Notes: a model not told the origin generated them from the letters alone. Shown: positions 51,825 to 60,282, numbered from the stretch's first letter. The stretch is DNA of 64,000 nucleotides from Mesorhizobium sp. PAMC28654 (GCF_020616515.1 NZ_CP085135.1:3224001-3288000), one strand, 5' to 3'. Numbers and translations: made by a program.

Positions 51825-52262
51825 ATGGATTCCCTGGACGAAAAGCTCATCATGCTTCTGCGCCATAGCGCACGGCGAAGCATCTCCGATCTTGCGGCGG
51901 ACCTTGGCGTGTCGCGGGCGACCGCACGCGCACGAATGGAGCGCCTGGAACAATCCGGCGAGATCATCGGCTACACGGTGATCCTGCGCGCGGAATCCAT
52001 CGGCCCCGCCGTCAGGGGCATCATGATGATTGAGATCGAAGGGCATGCCGCCGATCGCGTGATCCGCACGCTTGGCGGGTTTCCAGAGGTCGCCACGATC
52101 CACACCACCAATGGCCGCTGGGACCTGGTGGTGGAGCTGAACACAGCAACCCTGACCGAGTTGGACGCGGTACTGCGGCGGATCCGGCTGGTGCCCGGGA
52201 TCACAGGCAGCGAGACAAACCTGCTGTTGGCCACGCCGCGCAGCACGAAAGCCCGTCTTTGA
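51825..52262 (+). CDS. Lrp/AsnC-family transcriptional regulator
   Basis: 145 residues. N-terminal helix-turn-helix: LDEKLIMLLRHSARRSISDLAADLGVSRATARARMERLEQSGEI; C-terminal RAM effector domain: VRGIMMIEIEGHAADRVIRTLGGFPEVATIHTTNGRWDLVVEL. Such proteins form octamers that bind amino acids. It is divergent from the arginase/cyclodeaminase operon with 131 bases between starts. By analogy with rhizobial and agrobacterial arginine-catabolism loci, it likely activates arginase in response to arginine or ornithine. Confidence 0.95.
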   Translation: MDSLDEKLIMLLRHSARRSISDLAADLGVSRATARARMERLEQSGEIIGYTVILRAESIGPAVRGIMMIEIEGHAADRVIRTLGGFPEVATIHTTNGRWDLVVELNTATLTELDAVLRRIRLVPGITGSETNLLLATPRSTKARL

Positions 52263-52331
52263 GGGTGACTGACTGGATCGAACAGGTGGCGCTGATCAAT
52301 CTCGATCCCGCTCCGATCGAATCGGCCTTCG

Positions 52332-53495
52332 CTATTGCACCATGGCGCAAATGGTAAGCGCCGCCACCCGCGCGCGCTGCGCAAGGGTGGTGATTTCGAT
52401 GTACTCTTCTTCCGTATGAGCCTTGCCGCCGACCGGACCTACGCCGCAAATCGTCGGCGCGCCGGCACTTGCGGCGAAACCGGAATCGGCACAGCCGCCG
52501 GTGAACTCACCGGCAATATCGAGGCCGATGCTTCTTGCGATCTCGAGATAACGCCTGGTCAATTCCGCGCTCCGTGGCGTCGGGACGAGCGGGAAGAAGT
52601 CGCTGTCGCGGACGGCTTTCGTGCTTGTCCCCGCTACGGACGAATTTGCCATGATGGCATCGATCGCCTCGATCAAGGCGTCGCGCTGGGCATTGGTGAC
52701 GAACCGCACATCCACTTCGCCACTGGCCGTTGGCGCGACGGTGTTGACCGACACGCCGCCGCCGACAAGGCCGACATTCAGCGTCATGCCGTCGTCGACC
52801 CGCGTCAGCGCGTGCAAGGCGTTGATCTTGTGTGCAAGCTCGGCAATGGCTGACGCGCCTTCGGTGAAATTGACACCGGAATGCGCGGCCTTACCGGTAA
52901 TGTCGAAGCGATAGCTGAAGCCGCCCTTGCGACCGGTGACGATGTTGCCGCTGACGCGGCCGGGTTCGGAATTGAAGACAGCGACGGCGCATTTCGCTTC
53001 CGCCTCGATAGTGGGGCGTGCTGTCGCCGAGCCGATCTCCTCGTCGCCGGTCATCAAGGAGATCGCGGGAATTTCGGGGGCAAACCGCTTCAGCGCAGCC
53101 ATGACGAAGGCGTTCATGACAAGGCCGCCCTTCATGTCCGCGACACCCGGGCCATAGGCGCGGCCGTCACGGGTGCTGAACGGGCGACGCGCCGCCTCAC
53201 CCTTGCCAAACACCGTGTCGCGATGGCCCATCAGAAGATAATTGCGACGACCGGAATTGTGGCTCACCGGGCCGGTTTCGGCGCGCAGGATGTCACCGAA
53301 ATCAGCTACGGGGATCGTCGTCACGCAGATCGAATGCTCGGCATAAAACCGGGCCAGCCGCGCGCCGGCCCGGTCGACGCCGACCTTGTCATGGGAACCG
53401 GAATCGATATCGACCAGCTCGCCAAGCAGGGTCAGCATCGCGGGCGCCTGCTCATCGAGCCAGGCGGAAATGGCTTGGGACTTGTCGGTCGTCAT
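52332..53495 (-). CDS. M20-family metallopeptidase (glutamate carboxypeptidase/CPG2-like)
   Basis: 387 residues. Di-zinc site residues: His/Asp in LLMGHRDTVF (the usual H-x-D), bridging Asp in GVADMKGGLV, catalytic Glu pair in TGDEEIGS, Glu in FNSEPGR and the last His in GGKAHTEEEY. The lid domain (TGKAAHSGVNFTEGASAIAEL) is intact. It would remove an amino acid or acyl group from a small amide. It follows the amino-acid ABC ATPase gene by 59 bases and is the last gene of that minus-strand operon, so its substrate is probably what the transporter imports. No signal peptide. Confidence 0.92.
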   Translation of the reverse strand: MTTDKSQAISAWLDEQAPAMLTLLGELVDIDSGSHDKVGVDRAGARLARFYAEHSICVTTIPVADFGDILRAETGPVSHNSGRRNYLLMGHRDTVFGKGEAARRPFSTRDGRAYGPGVADMKGGLVMNAFVMAALKRFAPEIPAISLMTGDEEIGSATARPTIEAEAKCAVAVFNSEPGRVSGNIVTGRKGGFSYRFDITGKAAHSGVNFTEGASAIAELAHKINALHALTRVDDGMTLNVGLVGGGVSVNTVAPTASGEVDVRFVTNAQRDALIEAIDAIMANSSVAGTSTKAVRDSDFFPLVPTPRSAELTRRYLEIARSIGLDIAGEFTGGCADSGFAASAGAPTICGVGPVGGKAHTEEEYIEITTLAQRARVAALTICAMVQ

Positions 53496-53554
53496 GGGAG
53501 CGGTCTTCTCTTCGTGTCGAAGTGAGTCAGGCGTGATTGCGCATTCCCAGCGGT

Positions 53555-54331
53555 TCAGACATCGTCGCGATTCGTGGAGATGAACTTCTGGAACCGGGCC
53601 GATTTCGGGCTCTCGAACACCTCCCTGGCCGGACCATCCTCTTCGATCATGCCCTCGTGCAGGAAGATCACCCGGCTTGCGACATCGCGCGCGAACGCCA
53701 TCTCGTGGGTGACGATCACCATGGTGCGGCCCTCGTCCGCCAAGGCGCGCATCACCTTGAGCACTTCCCCCACCCGTTCGGGATCGAGCGCGGATGTCGG
53801 CTCATCGAACAGCATGAGTTCGGGCTTCATCGCCAGCGCGCGTGCGATTGCCGCGCGCTGTTGCTGGCCGCCGGACAGATGCGCGGGATATGCGTCGCGC
53901 TTGTCGGCGATACCGACCTTTGCCAGCAGCGCTTCCGCCTCGGCGACACACTCGCGGCGCGGCCGCCCCTGGACATGGATCGGCCCTTCGATCAGATTCT
54001 CCAGGACGGTCATGTGCGACCAGAGATTGAAGCTCTGGAAAACCATGGCGACACGCGCGCGCAGCGCATCGACCTGGCGGCGGTCGACGACGGCAAGCCC
54101 GTCGCGCTGCGGCTTGAGCTTCACAACCTCGCCGCCAACCACGATTTCACCGGCGCTTGGCATCTCCAGCAGGTTGATGCAGCGCAGCAGCGTACTCTTG
54201 CCGGAGCCCGACGATCCGAGGATCGCGATCACCTCGCCCTTTTTGGCATCGAACGAAATATCCTTCAGCACTTCGAGCGGGCCAAAACGCTTGCGCAGGT
54301 TGCGCACTGAAAGGGCTGTCTGGTCAGACAT
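53555..54331 (-). CDS. Polar amino acid-type ABC transporter ATPase
   Basis: 258 residues. Walker A AILGSSGSGKSTLLR, Q-loop AMVFQSFNLWSHM, signature LSGGQQQRAAIARAL and Walker B LMLFDEPTSALDPE, with EEDGPAREVFESPKS near the end: the HisP/GlnQ pattern. The ATG overlaps the preceding permease gene by eight bases. It energises the two-permease importer encoded just upstream. Confidence 0.96.
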   Translation of the reverse strand: MSDQTALSVRNLRKRFGPLEVLKDISFDAKKGEVIAILGSSGSGKSTLLRCINLLEMPSAGEIVVGGEVVKLKPQRDGLAVVDRRQVDALRARVAMVFQSFNLWSHMTVLENLIEGPIHVQGRPRRECVAEAEALLAKVGIADKRDAYPAHLSGGQQQRAAIARALAMKPELMLFDEPTSALDPERVGEVLKVMRALADEGRTMVIVTHEMAFARDVASRVIFLHEGMIEEDGPAREVFESPKSARFQKFISTNRDDV

Positions 54332-55049
54332 TGACCTTCTCCATTGTGTTCGATGACGCCGGCGGCGCGCGCAGGTGCGGCGTCAGCCACCAATCGAGCA
54401 GGCCGACCAGCCGCGTCAGGAGAAAATTGATGATGAGATAGATCGCGCCGGCGGCGATGAAGACTTCCACCGGACGATAGCTGGAGGAGATCAGGCGCGC
54501 GGCGATGCCGGTTACGTCCATCATCGTGATGATCGAGGCCAGCGAGGTCGCCTTGACCATCAGGATCAGTTCGTTGCCATAGGCAGGCAGCGCCTGGCGC
54601 AGCGCGATCGGCAGGATGATGCGCCGGTAGAGCAGTAGCCCGGACATACCACACGCGCGCGCCGCCTCGACCTCGCGCGAGGGGACCGATCGCAAGGCGC
54701 CGCGCAGGATTTCGCTGCCATAGGCGGCGGTGTTGAGCGACAGCGCCAGGATCGCGCACCAGTAGGGCTCGCGGAAGAATTGCCACAGGCCAAGGCTTTG
54801 CAATGTCGGGCGAAATTGCCCAAGGCCGTAGTAGATCAGGAATATCTGCACCAGGAGCGGCGTGCCGCGAAATAGGAAGACGTAGGCACGCGCCACCCAA
54901 TCCATGCCCCGGATGCCGGACATGCGCATCAAGGCCAGGAGAACGGCAAAGACCACGCCGATCGAAAAGGCGATGATCGTCAATTGCAGCGTCAGCGGCA
55001 CGCCAGCCAGTAGTTCGACGAAACTGTCGCGGATGAAGAGCAGGTCCAT
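54324..55049 (-). CDS. Polar amino acid-type ABC transporter permease (HisM-like)
   Basis: 241 residues from ATG 55049, which overlaps the previous stop as TGATG. It has the amino-acid permease blocks LLAGVPLTLQLTIIAFSIGV, YVFLFRGTPLLVQIFLIYYGL, NTAAYGSEILRGALRSVPSREVEAARACGM and the EAA-type loop up to ALPAYGNELILMVKATSLASII. About five membrane helices. It pairs with the 55049-55765 product as the heterodimeric pore. Confidence 0.95.
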   Translation of the reverse strand: MDLLFIRDSFVELLAGVPLTLQLTIIAFSIGVVFAVLLALMRMSGIRGMDWVARAYVFLFRGTPLLVQIFLIYYGLGQFRPTLQSLGLWQFFREPYWCAILALSLNTAAYGSEILRGALRSVPSREVEAARACGMSGLLLYRRIILPIALRQALPAYGNELILMVKATSLASIITMMDVTGIAARLISSSYRPVEVFIAAGAIYLIINFLLTRLVGLLDWWLTPHLRAPPASSNTMEKVNV

Positions 55050-55765
55050 CACGCCGCCTCCCGCCCCATGCTTCGCGAGGCCCGTTTTTCGAGCCAGTCG
55101 AAGACGCGTTGCGAAAGCCAGGTGATGACCAAGAACAGGACGGCGGCGATGAGGTAGAACTCGAACGGCTTGCGCGTGGAACCGGCGGCGATCTGCGCCT
55201 GCCGGAGGATCTCGACCAGCCCGGTCACCGACACCAGAGCCGATTCCTTCAAGGTCATCTGCCAGACATTGCCGATGCCGGGTATGGCGTGGCGCGCGAC
55301 CTGAGGCGCGATGATGCGGCGAAACAGGAGCAGGCGATGCATGCCAACTGCCTTGCCGGCCTCGATCTCGCCTGTCGAAAGGCTGCGAAAGGCGCCACGG
55401 AACACTTCGGCCTGATAGGCGCCGGAAACGACGCCGATGGCCGTGGCGCCGGCGATGAAAGGCGGGATGCCGACAAAGCCGCCGTCGCTCCAAAGCCGGA
55501 AAAGCGCCGACAAAAGCAGGCTTCCGCCGAAATAGAACAGATAGATGACCAGAAGATCGGGAACGCCGCGCAGCACCGTCGTATAGACATCGGCAAGGAT
55601 GCGCGCGGCCGTGCCGCCGGCAAGTTTTGCCCACGCGATCAGGCCACCGATGACGATGCCGAGCGCGAAGCCCGCCATCGCCACCATGATCGTCACCAGC
55701 GCGGCCAGGAGCAGGGCCTTGCCCCACCCTTCAGGCCCGAAGCCAACCAGATCCAGAAATTCCAT
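55049..55765 (-). CDS. Polar amino acid-type ABC transporter permease (HisQ-like)
   Basis: 238 residues. Blocks: WGKALLLAALVTIMVAMAGF, LADVYTTVLRGVPDLLVIYLFYFGG, GAYQAEVFRGAFRSLSTGEIEAGKAVGM and IPGIGNVWQMTLKESALVSVTGL. It forms the pore with the next permease. It starts 41 bases after the SDR gene, within the same minus-strand operon; the binding-protein gene is 3.5 kb away on the other strand at 59251. Confidence 0.95.
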   Translation of the reverse strand: MEFLDLVGFGPEGWGKALLLAALVTIMVAMAGFALGIVIGGLIAWAKLAGGTAARILADVYTTVLRGVPDLLVIYLFYFGGSLLLSALFRLWSDGGFVGIPPFIAGATAIGVVSGAYQAEVFRGAFRSLSTGEIEAGKAVGMHRLLLFRRIIAPQVARHAIPGIGNVWQMTLKESALVSVTGLVEILRQAQIAAGSTRKPFEFYLIAAVLFLVITWLSQRVFDWLEKRASRSMGREAA

Positions 55766-55806
55766 GTGCCGCTATCCCGTCATCCCGGCCCGTGACCGGC
55801 CTGACC

Positions 55807-56556
55807 TCATACGTTGAACTGGAAACCGTCAACCGTCAGCGTCTGCCCGGTCATGAAGCAGGGCTGCGACGTCGCAAGAAAGGTCACCAGGCGCGCCACG
55901 TCGTCGGCGCATCCAAGCCGCCCAAGCGCAATGCCCTTGATGACCTCGTCGGCACGCTCCGTCACATTCGTATCGATCTCGGTGCGAATGACGCCGGGGC
56001 AGATCGCGTTGATGGCGATGATGGGGCCCAGTTCCTTCGCGAGCGCCCGCGTCATGCCGAGAATGCCGGCCTTGGCGGCGGCATAGGCGAAGCGGCTGAC
56101 CGCCGCCGTGACGCCGCCCGAAAGCGCGTTGAGCGACGACATCGACACGATGCGCCCTCCACCCTGCTTCAGCATGTGCGGCGCCGTGTGTTGGATATAG
56201 TTGAAGCAGCTCTTGAGATTGATGGCGATTACCCGGTCGAACTCGTCCTCGGTGATGTCCAGGATTCCTTGCGGCGAGGACCGGCCGGCATTGTTCAACA
56301 GGAAATCGACGCGTCCGAAACGGGCAATCACCTCGCTGACGACCTCGCCGGCCCGCTGGTGGCTGGCCACATCCGCGACGAAAGTCTCGGCCTTGACGCC
56401 AAGTGCCGCGATCTCGCCGGCCGTCGTTTTCAACTCGTTTTCGAGCAGGTCGACGAGGGCGATGTTGTAGCCCGAGCGAGCCAGATCCAGCGCGCAGGCC
56501 TTGCCGATACCGCGCGCCGCGCCGGTGACAATGGCCGTCTTGTGTTGTGACTGCAT
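55807..56556 (-). CDS. SDR-family oxidoreductase
   Basis: 249 residues. NAD(P) motif TGAARGIGKACALDLARSG, NNAGRSSPQGILDI, catalytic Ser in SMSSLNALSGG and Tyr-Lys in YAAAKAGILGM, with CPGVIRTEID. It is the first gene of the transporter-peptidase operon, divergent from the IclR gene. An Asp after the second strand (IALVDLLEN) favours NAD(H). It probably oxidises or reduces a hydroxyl/keto group on the imported compound or its breakdown product. Exact substrate unknown. Confidence 0.92.
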   Translation of the reverse strand: MQSQHKTAIVTGAARGIGKACALDLARSGYNIALVDLLENELKTTAGEIAALGVKAETFVADVASHQRAGEVVSEVIARFGRVDFLLNNAGRSSPQGILDITEDEFDRVIAINLKSCFNYIQHTAPHMLKQGGGRIVSMSSLNALSGGVTAAVSRFAYAAAKAGILGMTRALAKELGPIIAINAICPGVIRTEIDTNVTERADEVIKGIALGRLGCADDVARLVTFLATSQPCFMTGQTLTVDGFQFNV

Positions 56557-56628
56557 TCTCGAAACTGCTCCTTTTCAACGTCTTCTCAGCATGGTATGGC
56601 TCCACCGATATTCTTCAATAGGAATATG

Positions 56629-56644
56629 GTTCACATATATGAAC
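56629..56644. promoter_or_regulatory. IclR operator candidate, copy 1 (SDR/IclR divergent promoter)
   Basis: GTTCACATATATGAAC has exact 5-bp outer arms (GTTCA/TGAAC). Its reverse complement matches the element at 59120-59135 at 15 of 16 positions. It overlaps the IclR start codon (56639-56641) and lies 73 bases upstream of the SDR start. Confidence 0.7.
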
Positions 56645-57427
56645 AAAACTGGTGACTCTGACGTCAAATCCGCGGTACGGGTTCTGGAAATCCTGGAGCT
56701 TCTGGCCCGCTCTCCAAAGGCGTTGTCGCTGAAGACGATCGTCGCCGAGCTTGGCTATCCCAAGAGCAGCACGTTCAATCTTCTGGCGACGCTGGTGTCG
56801 CGCGCCTATGTCCTGCGCGACGAGGCGGACGCCTACCGGATCCACGATGCTTTCCGAAACGGGCCGGGGTGGTCGAGCGGCGACGAAGCGCAGCTCATAG
56901 CCACCGCACAGCCGCTGATGGATGCGTTGCGCGACGCCGAGGGCGAGACCGTCTTTCTCGGCGCGCGCCGCAAGGATGGCCGCGTCAAGCTGCTGGCCAA
57001 GAGCGCCAGCCATCGGGCGATCCGCTTCGATTCCGACCTGACCGGCTCCGACCCCGCCTTTTGCACGGCGATGGGGCGGGTGCTGCTTTCGCATTGGCGA
57101 CCCGACAAGGTGGCGGCCTATCTGGCACGCGAACGCATCGTGCAGATCACCGACCACACCGTGATTGATCGCGTGCAGATCCGCAGGATCATCGAGGCCG
57201 CCCGCGACAATGGCTATGCCATCAGCGACCAGGAGGCCATAACCGGCGGATCGGGCGTGGCGGCGCCCGTCCGCGACGCCACCGGCGAAGTGGTCGCGGC
57301 CCTCAACATCGCCACCATATCGCCCCGCTTCGACGCCTGCCGCGATCGCATGATTGCCGCGATGATCAGGAACGCGGCCGAGCTCAGCCACAGGCTCGGC
57401 TACAAGGAAACGACGAAAGATCAATAA
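56639..57427 (+). CDS. IclR-family transcriptional regulator
   Basis: 262 residues. N-terminal winged helix: VKSAVRVLEILELLARSPKALSLKTIVAELGYPKSSTFNLLATL; C-terminal effector domain: GETVFLGARRKDGRVKLLAKS, DPAFCTAMGRVLLSHWRPDKV, GYAISDQEAITGGSGVAAPVRDATGEVVAALNIA. The ATG at 56639 gives a normal N-terminus, but the operator palindrome covers it, so transcription may start at or near the ATG (leaderless). It is followed after one base by a second SDR gene. It probably governs the operon on each side and the binding-protein gene. Confidence 0.94.
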   Translation: MNKTGDSDVKSAVRVLEILELLARSPKALSLKTIVAELGYPKSSTFNLLATLVSRAYVLRDEADAYRIHDAFRNGPGWSSGDEAQLIATAQPLMDALRDAEGETVFLGARRKDGRVKLLAKSASHRAIRFDSDLTGSDPAFCTAMGRVLLSHWRPDKVAAYLARERIVQITDHTVIDRVQIRRIIEAARDNGYAISDQEAITGGSGVAAPVRDATGEVVAALNIATISPRFDACRDRMIAAMIRNAAELSHRLGYKETTKDQ

Positions 57428-57428
57428 T

Positions 57429-58190
57429 ATGGATATTCATTTCGAGGGACAGCGCGTGCTGGTGACCGGTGCCGCGCGCGGCATCGGGCGTTCGATCTGC
57501 GAGAGCTTTGCCGCCAATGGCGCGGCCGTGATTGCCACCGACATCAATGAAGACGCGCTGAAGCCTTTGCTCAGCGAGGCAAGGCCCGCGCGCGGCGGCT
57601 CGTTAGCCGGCGAACGGCTGGATGTCACCGACGAAACCGACATCGCGGCGGTCGTGGGCGACAACGGCTTCGACATCTTCGTGCATGTCGCCGGCGGTGT
57701 CCTCGGCCAGGCCCGCAAGCCCGTAGAAGACGTTTCCGCGCGTGACTGGGATCGCATCTACGACGTCAATGTCCGCGGCGCCTTCCTAGTCGCGAAGGCG
57801 GTGGTCCCAGCCATGAAGCGCAAGCGCAGCGGCAAGATCGTCCACATATCCAGCGGTGCGGGCCTGGGCGTCAGCCTGACCGGCATCCAGGCCTATGCCA
57901 GCGCCAAGGCCGCCCTCATCAGCCTGACACGGCAGCTGGCTCATGAACTGGGACCGTTCGGAATCAACGTCAATGCGGTTGCCCCCGGCTTCCTGCGCAC
58001 CAGCCCCGACTATGAGCGGCAATGGGCGTCCTATGGCGAAGACGGGCAGCAGGCGATGATCAATTCCATCCCGCTGCGGCGGATCGGATTGCCCGAGGAT
58101 ATTTCCAACGCCGTGCTGTTCCTGGCTTCGCCCTTGGCCAGCTGGATTGCCGGCCAGACCTTGTCCGTCAGCGGAGGGCCAACCCTGTGA
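57429..58190 (+). CDS. SDR-family oxidoreductase
   Basis: 253 residues. TGAARGIGRSICESFAANGAAV (NAD site, followed by ATDINE), HVAGGVLGQARKPVEDV, SSGAGLGVSLTGIQAYASAKAALISL (Ser, Tyr, Lys) and APGFLRTSPDYERQW. It starts one base after the IclR stop and overlaps the deacetylase-family start as GTGA. With the SDR at 55807 it makes two dehydrogenases in one regulon, possibly for successive or stereochemically opposite oxidations. Confidence 0.93.
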   Translation: MDIHFEGQRVLVTGAARGIGRSICESFAANGAAVIATDINEDALKPLLSEARPARGGSLAGERLDVTDETDIAAVVGDNGFDIFVHVAGGVLGQARKPVEDVSARDWDRIYDVNVRGAFLVAKAVVPAMKRKRSGKIVHISSGAGLGVSLTGIQAYASAKAALISLTRQLAHELGPFGINVNAVAPGFLRTSPDYERQWASYGEDGQQAMINSIPLRRIGLPEDISNAVLFLASPLASWIAGQTLSVSGGPTL

Positions 58191-59092
58191 GCAGCACGAA
58201 CGAAACCCTTATCCCGACCTGGACCTGGCCCGAAGAACGGTTGCAGACGATCATGAACCGCGCCCGTGCCGGGCGGAGCCTGAAACCCGAAAGCTGGCCG
58301 GAGGGTGGCGCCTGCGCCGTGGCGCTGTCGTTCGATTCCGACCACGACACGTTCGAACTGCGCGATGGCGGCCGCTCGATCTCGGCTCTGTCGCAGGGCC
58401 AGTTCGGCCCCCGGCAAGGCATTCCGCGGATCCGCCGCCTGCTAGCCCGCGAGAGCATTCCGGCGACCTTCTTCGTCCCCGCCGTTTCGGCGATCCACTA
58501 TCCCGACGAACAGCGGGAGCTGATCGCGGGCGGTCACGAGATCGGGCTGCATGGCTGGATCCACGAGCGCAACACCTTGCTGGATGCACAAACGGAACGC
58601 GACCTGCAAATGCGCGCGGCCGACACGCTCGAACAGATCACCGGCGTGCGCCCTGTCGGCATTCGCACCCCCTCGTGGGATTTCAGCGACAACACATTGC
58701 GCATCACCGCCGACATGGGGCTGCTCTACGACTCGTCGCTGATGGCCGACGTCGATTGCTACGAGCTTCTGCTCGACGGCAAGCCCAGCGGCGTCATCGA
58801 ACTGCCGGTGGAATGGATCCGCGACGATGCCGCCTATCTGGTCATGGATCGCTGGGGTGGGCTGCGGCCGCAGATCGCGCCACACGACATCCTGAAGATC
58901 TTCATCGCCGAGTTCGACGCCGCTTTCGACGAGGGCGGTATTTTCCAGCTGACCATGCATCCCGACATTATCGGCCATCGCTCGCGGATCTGGATCGTCG
59001 AGGCGCTGATCGCCCACATACGGAACCGCGGCAAGGTCTGGTTCGCCACCCACGCGGATGTCGTTCGCCATGTCAAAGCAAGCCGCGCCTGA
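58187..59092 (+). CDS. Polysaccharide-deacetylase-family (NodB-fold) hydrolase
   Basis: 301 residues from GTG 58187, with GGAGGG eight bases upstream. The NodB-fold motifs are AVALSFDSDHDTF (Asp pair), GGHEIGLHGWIHERN (His-x-x-x-His type metal site), GIRTPSWDFSDNTLRI and FQLTMHPDIIGHRSRI. There is no signal peptide, and length and motifs resemble the cytoplasmic HpPgdA/PuuE/cyclic-imide-hydrolase branch rather than secreted chitin deacetylases. In this context, beside an M20 peptidase and amino-acid transporter, it may hydrolyse a cyclic or acyl amide. Substrate unproven. Confidence 0.9.
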   Translation: MSSTNETLIPTWTWPEERLQTIMNRARAGRSLKPESWPEGGACAVALSFDSDHDTFELRDGGRSISALSQGQFGPRQGIPRIRRLLARESIPATFFVPAVSAIHYPDEQRELIAGGHEIGLHGWIHERNTLLDAQTERDLQMRAADTLEQITGVRPVGIRTPSWDFSDNTLRITADMGLLYDSSLMADVDCYELLLDGKPSGVIELPVEWIRDDAAYLVMDRWGGLRPQIAPHDILKIFIAEFDAAFDEGGIFQLTMHPDIIGHRSRIWIVEALIAHIRNRGKVWFATHADVVRHVKASRA

Positions 59093-59119
59093 CGAACAAA
59101 TAGCAGAAAGCTGAACCAG

Positions 59120-59135
59120 GTTCATGTATGTGAAC
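59120..59135. promoter_or_regulatory. IclR operator candidate, copy 2 (upstream of the binding-protein gene)
   Basis: GTTCATGTATGTGAAC is a near-perfect palindrome, differing by one base from the reverse complement of copy 1. It lies 115 bases upstream of the binding-protein start and 27 bases after the deacetylase stop. Confidence 0.7.
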
Positions 59136-59250
59136 ATGATTCTGCTTTTCAGGCGCGGAAAGCCATATCAAGGTTGGTGTTGAGCTTCCCGGTGCTCCTC
59201 TCCAGGCGACCGGGGTCCGACTTCAACCTGGGAACGAAAAAGAGAAAACA

Positions 59251-60093
59251 ATGGCCTCAAGATCATCGCTGGCAGCCGCGCTTGCCATCATTGCATTGCC
59301 TCTGCTGGGCGGCGTCGCCACGGCAAAGGACTGGAAATCGGTTACCGTTGGCGTCGAAGGCGCCTTCCCGCCCTTCAACTCCGTGAACGCGAGCGGCGAG
59401 GTCGAAGGGCTCGATCTCGACGTCATGAAGGAAGTCTGCAAACGCGCCGCACTTGATTGCAAGATCGTGGTGCAGGATTGGGATAGCCAGATTCCGTCGC
59501 TGCTGGCCGGAAAGTTCGACGTGGTTCTGACCATGGGACCCAACCCCGAGCGCCGCAAGGTCATCGACTTCTCCGATCCCTACGTCATTACGCCCAACAC
59601 GTTCCTCGTGCCCGCCGATGGCCCGCTCGCCAACCTGCCCCACACGGGGGAAAGATTGTCGACCGATACGCCGGAAGGCCAGAAGGCCGTGGCCGACCTC
59701 AAGGAAGCACTGAAGGGCAAGACGCTTGGCGCCTCGCTGTCCACGAGCCAGTTGCAGTTCGTCGAGGAGAACTTTGCCGGCGCCGTCGAAGTCCGGACCT
59801 ACAAATCAGCCGAACAGAGCCACCTCGATCTCGAGGGCGGCCGCATCGATGCGCAGTTCGACAATGTCGTGTTCGTCAATGATCGCGCCAAGGGCAGCAA
59901 TGGCGCGTTGAAGGCCAGCGGCCCGTTGCTGACGGGCGGCATCATGGCCACCAATGTCTGCCTGGGCATCCGCAAGGAAGAGCCTGAGCTCAAGGCAATC
60001 CTCGACAAGGCCGTCGAGGAAATGCGCGTTGACGGTACGTTGGCCAAAATCTCCGAAAAGTGGTTCGCGATGGATTTGAGCCCGCAGAAATAA
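59251..60093 (+). CDS. Periplasmic binding protein of a polar amino acid-type ABC transporter
   Basis: 280 residues with a signal peptide (LAAALAIIALPLLGGVATA, cleavage near AKD). Family markers: VTVGVEGAFPPFNSVNASGEVEGLDLDVMKEVCKRAALDC, DWDSQIPSLLAGKFDVVLTMGPNPERRKVIDFSDPY and LKAILDKAVEEMRVDGTLAKISEKWF. The fold binds amino acids or opine-like compounds. It is the missing receptor for the permeases at 54.3-55.8 kb although transcribed in the opposite direction; a shared IclR-type palindrome supports that link. Confidence 0.94.
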   Translation: MASRSSLAAALAIIALPLLGGVATAKDWKSVTVGVEGAFPPFNSVNASGEVEGLDLDVMKEVCKRAALDCKIVVQDWDSQIPSLLAGKFDVVLTMGPNPERRKVIDFSDPYVITPNTFLVPADGPLANLPHTGERLSTDTPEGQKAVADLKEALKGKTLGASLSTSQLQFVEENFAGAVEVRTYKSAEQSHLDLEGGRIDAQFDNVVFVNDRAKGSNGALKASGPLLTGGIMATNVCLGIRKEEPELKAILDKAVEEMRVDGTLAKISEKWFAMDLSPQK

Positions 60094-60104
60094 GACCTAG
60101 GGCG

Positions 60105-60131
60105 GCGGTGCAAGTGCTTACGTTGCACCGC
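60105..60131 (+). terminator. Hairpin after the binding-protein gene, possible terminator
   Basis: GCGGTGCAA (60105-60113) and TTGCACCGC (60123-60131) form a perfect 9-bp stem around a 9-base loop, 12 bases after the stop codon. Only a weak AATTTAT follows rather than a T-run, so it could be a terminator or a 3'-end stabiliser. Confidence 0.5.
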
Positions 60132-60233
60132 GCTCCAATTTATCAGCCAGCCCGGATAGCCCAACCAACTCGGCGACCAAAGCGCGCCGCGTCGAAACCG
60201 ATTCATGCGACGCGCTTTTGGATCTTTTGTTTT

Positions 60234-60282
60234 TATGCACGTCGTTCTCCCAAAGCCGAGATCACTTTTGGGCGACATGCAT
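60234..60282. repeat. Dispersed rhizobial-type intergenic palindrome, copy 2
   Basis: CACGTCG (60238-60244) pairs with CGACATG (60273-60279), one G-T mismatch apart, and inner CTCCCAAAG/CTTTTGGG extend the stem. In reverse orientation it matches 24127-24175 closely, sharing CATGTCGCCCAAAAGTG and GCATAAA. Flanking sequence to about 60200 may belong to a longer version of the element. Confidence 0.75.

Noticed and set aside
58187..59092. NodB and a nodulation gene cluster
   Set aside because: The protein is longer than NodB, lacks nearby nodA/nodC and a nod box, and sits in an amino-acid-type catabolic regulon; only the fold is shared.
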